A stretch of DNA of 64,000 nt from Andrena cerasifolii (lineage: Eukaryota > Arthropoda > Insecta > Hymenoptera > Andrenidae): positions 2,170,001 through 2,234,000 of the forward strand of contig NC_135118.1 in NCBI RefSeq assembly GCF_050908995.1, given 5' to 3'. The notes under the pieces are model-generated. The model ran no database searches. It was not told the origin of the DNA and worked only from the letters and a program-made list of their open reading frames with translations. Shown here piece after piece: positions 58,495 to 64,000 of the stretch (its first letter is position 1; every line of letters starts with the position of its first letter). Both the position numbers and the translations under genes were made by a program.

Positions 58495-58887
58495 TACATT
58501 AAATGTGACTAAGCAAATGTGGAAAGTTTAAAAGAAAGTCGTCCTATGTAGTCTTATCTTCAATATCATTTTTTTCGCAAACTAAGCCAGCAACCCACGC
58601 ATCAAAAACAAACCTCCTTGATTTCATAAATTACACAAATCCTATAAAATATAGAAATCTTGCAATGAGGACCACTCGTACTCCCCGTTTAGAGACAGAA
58701 AGAGGTATTTGCGGAACAAGATTCATTTCCCTATGTTCTCGACACTTTGTGACTATAGAAATACATATACCCACAGGGTCCAACAAATTTTTCTTCCCTA
58801 TTGAGAATATAGGTAACAAATAGACTAAATACATTTTTAGGAGAGTATAATAAGAAAATACTGCGAGACATTCAATTAAAGTAAGAA

Positions 58888-58893
58888 TTTATT
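58888..58893 (-). terminator. Poly(A) signal of RBM42
   Basis: AATAAA on the minus strand, about 250 bases past the RBM42 stop codon. Confidence 0.55.
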
Positions 58894-59141
58894 TGCATTC
58901 AGTTGCACATCATTTTACATAATGGTCGATACCATTCTGCACACATCTATTCTTGCTATTTGGAATTATTAAAAACACGTCAATTAGCTATAGTCAAGTT
59001 TTTACCGTGAGAAATTACCATACAGGTACAGCAAAAATGTAGGCTTTGTAGCAGTTGTTTTTAATAAGACCAACACTCGCAGGTGTGCATATAATCCAAG
59101 GGAAAATGTGAAACAAGGAAAATTTCGAAAGCCCTGTCACG

Positions 59142-59266
59142 TCACCGACCAGTCAATAAACCAATTAACGCTTGTTTCTCTTTCTCTTTCTTCCTTACAG
59201 TCTCTAAATTCCGTTGCTTCCATGAACTTTTGCGCAGTTTTATGGGCCGGGAGCCAACGTAGCGCC
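59142..59266 (-). CDS. RBM42: RBM42 last coding exon (partial gene)
   Basis: A minus-strand exon opens after acceptor CTATTTCAG at 59267. It has two bases of a split Gly codon, then 40 residues beginning RYVGSRPIKLRKSSWKQRNL and ending LTGR before TGA at 59142-59144. RYVGSRPIKLRKS followed by W-K-x-R-N is the hallmark after the RNA-recognition motif in RBM42, a splicing-associated RNA-binding protein of the nucleus. The upstream exon with the RRM is not found between 59267 and 64000, so it probably lies beyond the right edge. The intron would then exceed 4.7 kb and contain hAT, Tc1 and mariner insertions. Recognition rests on family knowledge; the exon itself is clear. Confidence 0.8.
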
Positions 59267-59890
59267 CTGAAATAGAATAACAACTTGATTAACTTGTAGA
59301 ATAATTTGAAATATGTATAAACAGCTTATCAACTAACGATTTAATCTTATGGAATTCTTTAAGCTACAAAAGAATGTACGAAAGTCGCCCGCTGGGTGAA
59401 ATTTCAACCATTTACAGTTTATTAATATACCCTATCGTACTATTTTACAAAGTCCTTTGCCTGTTAATAATGTATTTTGTACCCATGTGCCGGTGATTAT
59501 GAAAGTGGTGTAAGAACAAAAAACCCAAAATTGAGATTTCTATTATTTTGTAACTTATGTTATACTAGCGACCCATATCTCGGCTTCGCCCGAGATAATA
59601 GCGTGACTAATTCGTGTTTATTAATATCTTTTAAGGAAATTAAGTATTTTGGAAAAGAGCTTGATTTCTTCGTAATATTTCGGAGAAGATAACATTCTTG
59701 GTATAATGATTTTCTGACATTAGGATGCATTGTTGTTGCGCATCACCTGCCGGAGCAATGATGACAAATATTATCCATCGCTCCTATTTGAACTTATCCT
59801 ATGTTAACATCCTACTTAGTTAATTCCTGGATCATAATTCAATGCAAACCTTCTGGCAACATTCACTCTTATAAGTCCAGGATTTACCAG

Positions 59891-60634
59891 CAGTGTTACC
59901 AACCCTACGGATTTTTCCGCAGATCTACGGATTTTTTACTTTATCTACGGATCTACGGATTGTAAACTGAAATCTACGGATTTTTTACCTTAAATTATTT
60001 AATACTATTAATATGTATAATTTTAAAACTAAGGTAATTCGAAGTTGATAAAACAAAAGATTCTGATTCTGATTAAAGAAATCATTTACTGTTTAGTTTG
60101 ACCCATTGATTTTACGATCCAAACCGCCGATTTACTGCGGGTAGCTAAATTCCACTTCACTACAAGAGCTTTTCATCACACTTAATCGAGTACAATAGGA
60201 ATTAGCAAAATTGATTTCAGAATCTTTGCATATCAACTTTTTTAATTCCTTTTCTTGAATTTACGTCGAGACGAAAGGCTTTGGCGAAAACGACTTTCAG
60301 GGGAACATTATTTTTGGGAAAAGCTCTTGTACTGAAGTGGAATTAGTAAAAGTGGATTTCCCAACTTTTGCACGTGAACTTTTTTCGTAATTTGTGAATT
60401 TTCGTGGTGACAATAATTTTTTTGAGGATGTTAGGGGAGGGTCGAGATATAATATTTCTAGAAAGGATTTGTTCCATGAGCAAGGGAATTAGCTTCTATC
60501 ATACATGTAATAATTAACACTTTTGAAGAAAATCCGTAGATCAACGGATTTTTCAAAGGGGGATCTACGGAATTCTACGGAATGTTGAACTTTTCTCTAC
60601 GGATTTTCAAAAATCTGAGTTGGCAACACTGTTT
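59891..60634. mobile_element. hAT non-autonomous element with CTACGGAT subterminal repeats
   Basis: The ends are CAGTGTTACCAACCC and GTTGGCAACACTG. The 8-bp duplication TTTACCAG lies at 59883-59890 and 60635-60642, with three extra T at the right end. CTACGGAT and ATCCGTAG words cluster near both ends, as in hAT elements. It sits in the RBM42 intron. Confidence 0.85.
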
Positions 60635-60647
60635 TTTACCAGTGTAT

Positions 60648-61310
60648 CTTAATATATAAAGCAGAAAGTGTTTTTGTGTGTTTATCTGTCGCCTAAAAAC
60701 ATTCGAACGGTAAACTCAGGGGGTCACGAAATTTGTCCCAGCTCATTATACCCATCTAATCCAGATGAACGTGGCTAATTTCACAAAAAAGATGAATAAG
60801 TAAAAAACAAATTTTTTTATAAAATCAGAATCTCAATTTCGGGTGAAGCTGAGTGGCAAAGCTAGTATTGCATACGTCGAACAGGAGTGGATGATCTTGA
60901 CAAATTTGATCGCACCCGGGGCATAGTAAAATCTACACGCCGTACACATAAACCTGCAACAGCAATTTGTAACCATACGATCATTCTAACATATATGTCC
61001 GCGGTAAGCCACTTCTCTAGCGAGAAAGCGCGCGAAAAGCTTTGCCATCTGGTGGTGACATCACGGTACTGCTGCGGACGCGAAGTAGACTGATGTATAC
61101 ACGGGTTACGTGGTCTGTAAAACAGCCGTACACATGAAATGTTTACACATAAATTACATGTTAATATCGCGTTTCTGAGACATGCTACATAGCCTATGTC
61201 CATCCTAGAGTATGCAGAAATAACGTGTTAAAAGTTGAAGAAGATCGGTTCAATAGGTTTTGAGTTTTGCGCGAACATAAAAATCGGCTCTCTCGTTATA
61301 TAATAGTATA
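60648..61310 (+). repeat. Interspersed repeat, AATATATAAAGCAGAAAG start
   Basis: It starts TTAATATATAAAGCAGAAAG and ends near CGTTATATAATAGTATAGAT, with about 300 bp of other sequence in the middle. The first 220 bp are repeated in inverted orientation at 61558-61785. Class uncertain. Confidence 0.5.
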
Positions 61311-61557
61311 GATTGCTTTATTGATTTATATTTCAATATGGTGACAGAATTGTTGCAAATTAACAAGTAAGCAATGACACGATAGAGTCACTTTCATAAT
61401 GAGCCGCGATTGTTTGATGTTCATTTCAATAGTGGTGCAAGTCATTTGTACTGGGTAAGGAATTTTTTGGGAAAGAAAATAATTACATATTGTTGTATTA
61501 CGTATTAACCTTAGATGTGGGATAAGAAAAGAAAAAAGAAAGAAAACGCGAAATATA

Positions 61558-61785
61558 TTTAACTAGCTTCACTATTCCGCTTCGCCCGAATTTTGATTCT
61601 GATTTCTTAAAAAAAATTTTTAATTTTTTTTAGAAAATGGTCACATTCATCTGGATTGGTCAGGCATAATGAGCCGAGGCACATTTCGTGATCCCAGAGT
61701 TTACCGTTCGAAAGTTTTTAGGCGACAGACAGACACACAAACATATAGCAGCTTTCTGCTCTATATATTAAGATTATGCTGAAAA
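61558..61785 (-). repeat. Second, inverted copy of the AATATATA repeat start
   Basis: About 75-80% similar to the complement of 60648-60870, sharing GTCGCCTAAAAAC and TTCGAACGGTAAACTC. A related TTCGCCCGA fragment is at 59580. Confidence 0.6.
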
Positions 61786-62005
61786 TGTGAGAAAAAATTA
61801 GGAGAAACAGTGTCTGAAAATAAAAATTGCTTTTGTTCGATAAAATGTTTTAATTTATTGTTGTTGAAGTTGTGAAGATCGAAACACTACGTTTCAGAAC
61901 TTTTAGAATTTGGGAGATATTCAATGGTTTAAAAAACACATTTTCGTACAAGTTACTCATCAAATGTTACATTGATAGATAAATTTGACATTAGAAAAGC
62001 ATATA

Positions 62006-62960
62006 CAGGGTCAACGGTTTATCCTGCAACCCGCGCTCGCGCGAACAGGTAAAATGGCAACAGCGCCTCACGGACCCATTCCACTACACCCATGCACCGT
62101 TCCGGCGTTCGGAGAGCTGCCAGCGACCGCTGGACAGCAGTGATACCCGAGCTTCGAGAATTTTGGGGTGGTCTCTTTCAAATTAACGTCGCAAAGAGCT
62201 ATTCAGAATTTCCCGGCCTGGGTTGAAAAATTTGGGGCCTTTTTCGTATAACTTTTGAACTATAAATAATTTAAAATATTTTACATTTACTTAATTTTTT
62301 TTCTATCAATTTTTTCACCATAAGTGTTGTAAAAAGCTTTTGCAAACTGTTTATTAAGGGGTAACTAATGGGACGTGTCTTTGATTGTAGCGGTGTTTGG
62401 ATTTTGTTTCTAGAATTTTTGTGTCTGAATGTTTTAGCTACTCAACGCCACGCCCATACCGCCTATGCGCCATTATTGTGGCTTTTACACGCAGGTGGCG
62501 AAAAATCTCGGTGCGAGTGGTAAACCGATCATAAAAGCGGAGCGCGCGGCTCGATTACCTGGGGCCGGAAATTCCCAATAGCTCTTTGCGACGTTAATTT
62601 GTAAGAGACCATCCTAAAATTTTCGGAGGTCAGGCATCACTGCTGTCCAGGCCTGTGATGCCAGATCGGGGACGGGTTCCCTCGAGAATTTCCCCCACCT
62701 CGCGCGCACTACGCCGGAGCTGCGTATCCGTGAGTTGGATTCCGAAGCGCCGAGCTCACGGACACGCTGCTCCGGCGTAGTATGCGCGAGGTGGGGGAAA
62801 TTCTCGAGGGAACCCGTCCCCGATCTGGCATCACAGGTCCAGGCAGCTAGCAGCTCTCCGCTGGGCCGGTGCATGGTTGTAGTGGAATGCGTTCGTGAGG
62901 CGCTGTTGCCATTTTACAAGTTCGCGCGAGCGCGGGTTTCAGGTTAAAACGCTGACCCTG
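62006..62960. mobile_element. CAGGGTCA-family element, copy D
   Basis: TA-flanked (62004-62005, 62961-62962), with ends CAGGGTCAACGGTTTATCCT and AAAACGCTGACCCTG. A 184-bp hAT-type MITE is nested at 62653-62836. The right-hand TA directly abuts the Tc1-like element. Confidence 0.78.
62653..62836. mobile_element. 184-bp hAT-type fold-back MITE, copy 3
   Basis: The same hairpin as at 4121 and 26003. Exact 8-bp duplication GTCCAGGC (62645-62652, 62837-62844). Confidence 0.92.
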
Positions 62961-62962
62961 TA

Positions 62963-63443
62963 CAGTGAGTGTCACTCAAAATCGTACACTGTGACGCTTG
63001 CCAGATTATCGTTTGAAAAATATTGTTATCATAGATGTAGGATGAAGGTATTTTAGGAATAAACACACTAACATAATTGTATTCAATATATACCGATTGC
63101 ATATAAAAAGCTTTATCCGTAATAAAAAAATTATACATATTTGGAAATATTGTATAGAAAATGCCAGTCGCTGAAAATCGGACATGTTGGTACACCTGTA
63201 AAAAGTACGGGAATAACCTGATTTTCTTTTCTGTAACAGTTGGCTATCCTTTTTTTATACCTCCATTCAAATGTTTTGTCTAACTAAAAGTCGCAAATTA
63301 GTGCACAACGGGTAAAATTAATTAAAATGAAGCGAACCACTCTTGAAGAACGGGAATTGGTTATTTACCATTATAAAAATGGAAAAAGCCTAAATAAAAT
63401 AGCTGAAATTATTAATCGGAAAAGGAGTATTATACAGTATATA
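62963..63443 (+). mobile_element. 5' part of a Tc1-like transposon
   Basis: It starts CAGTGAGTGTCACTCAAAAT next to TA, followed by a 360-bp leader and the start of a transposase frame. The element is cut at 63443 by the mariner insertion; the remainder would lie beyond the window. Confidence 0.65.
63327..63443 (+). pseudogene. Tc1-like transposase N-terminus, interrupted
   Basis: The ATG opens with MKRTTLEERELVIYHYKNGK and continues SLNKIAEIINRKRSIIQYI, the first helix-turn-helix of the paired-like DNA-binding domain of Tc1-type transposases. After 39 codons the sequence switches to a mariner end at a TA, so the gene is interrupted. In an intact element this domain binds the terminal repeats before cut-and-paste at TA. 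Confidence 0.75.
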
Positions 63444-64000
63444 TTTGGAGTACAAATTAGTTCGGTCCGTTTTTTTGTGGTCAAAAATGCAATTATTTCA
63501 GAACAAAATGAATGAGCAGATTAATCAAAGTATTGTCCATCGCTGGCTACTACTTTGTCCCACCTCCCAGGCAATTTTCGAATTCCATCTCGAAAAAATG
63601 TCTCGTCTTTTGAGGCGATCCAAGTTAGGAGCCAATTTTCGATTTCTGCGAAAGAAGTGAACCGCTGACCTGCCAAATCGTGCTGCATCCGTCGGAACAA
63701 CCAATAATCTGAAGGAGCAATGTCCGGCGAATGCGGCGGGTGCGGTAAAATATCCCACTTGACCGTTTCCAAATAAGTTTTTACGACTTTTGCGACATGA
63801 GGCTGAGCGTTGTCATGCAAAAGAATAACTTTCTCATGTCTTTGCTCGTATTCCGGCCGTTTTTCTCGTAATGCACGGCGCAAACGAAGCAATTGTAGCC
63901 TATACCGCTGGCCCGTAATGGAATCGCCAGGTTGTAGCAGCTCGTTGTATATAACACCCTTTTGGTCCCACCAGATACACAGCATGACCTTCGAACCATG
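63444..64000 (-). mobile_element. Mariner transposon inserted in the Tc1-like gene (one end)
   Basis: The right-hand terminus starts TTTGGAGTACAAATTAGTTC next to TA (63442-63443). Transposase coding follows on the minus strand. The rest of the element is outside the window. Confidence 0.75.
63521..64000 (-). CDS. Mariner transposase, C-terminal catalytic part (runs off window)
   Basis: An uninterrupted minus-strand frame of about 159 codons from the window edge to TAA at 63521-63523. The visible part begins in the catalytic domain: LCIWWDQKGV holds the first Asp. LLHDNAQPHVA holds the second, and HPPHSPDIAPSDYW the third, 34 residues later (the D34D spacing typical of mariner). WLFRRMQHDLAG follows, and the frame ends in a normal-length C-terminus. 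The enzyme cuts out and reinserts mariner DNA at TA dinucleotides in the nucleus. All visible catalytic residues are present and there is no stop or frameshift, so the copy may be young. The N-terminal DNA-binding half is not in the window. Confidence 0.88.
   Translation of the reverse strand, partial: HGSKVMLCIWWDQKGVIYNELLQPGDSITGQRYRLQLLRLRRALREKRPEYEQRHEKVILLHDNAQPHVAKVVKTYLETVKWDILPHPPHSPDIAPSDYWLFRRMQHDLAGQRFTSFAEIENWLLTWIASKDETFFRDGIRKLPGRWDKVVASDGQYFD

Noticed and set aside
60862..61203. 113-codon minus-strand ORF in the RBM42 intron
   Set aside because: It lies within an interspersed repeat, has no domain and no splice signals joining it to RBM42.

Overview
The window looks like insect nuclear DNA, most likely hymenopteran (ant- or wasp-like). 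It is AT-rich, its genes are intron-split with GT-AG borders and AATAAA signals, and it is crowded with mariner, Tc1, hAT, PIF/Harbinger, pogo-like and Jockey-like repeats. There are no prokaryotic features. The protein-coding content is small, and most of the DNA is nested fold-back (inverted-repeat) transposable elements.

Genes, assembled by joining exons by eye: (1) a 4-exon minus-strand gene for a 168-residue secreted cysteine-containing protein, 9972 to 8622; (2) a 4-exon plus-strand gene for a TMEM272-like membrane protein with three PPxY motifs, 13300 to 16782; (3) a minus-strand RSPH1 gene (radial spoke head MORN-repeat protein) in five confident exons plus a proposed tiny first exon, stretched over about 22 kb (49281 to 27370) by transposons in its introns; (4) the last coding exon of RBM42 on the minus strand, 59266 to 59142, with the rest presumably beyond the right edge. 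Two shorter candidates, at 10096 and around 53042-53245, are not recognised.

Mobile DNA, left to right: 0.4-7.8 kb holds a run of fold-backs, one about 1.67 kb long. At 10.3-12.0 kb is a 1.7-kb inverted-terminal element. A pogo-like element with a nested fold-back sits in the last intron of the TMEM272-like gene. At 19.1-20.5 kb several families are nested inside one another. At 22-25.4 kb is a dead Jockey-like LINE on the minus strand. RSPH1 introns at 28-47.7 kb hold composite elements, including a fold-back split by a 5.8-kb hAT-like element. That element carries LTR-like sequence and a tandem array of ten hairpins. At 50-63 kb are further TA-, TTAA- and 8-bp-duplicating elements. The right edge shows a mariner, apparently intact in the visible part, inserted into a Tc1-like transposase gene.

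The most interesting signal is the hairpin array at 44222-44692. Stem sequences differ between copies but keep pairing through paired changes, and one loop change preserves the GNRA pattern, which points to selection on RNA structure. Also notable are three almost identical 184-bp hAT-type fold-back elements, each flanked by a perfect and different 8-bp duplication, which indicates recent movement.
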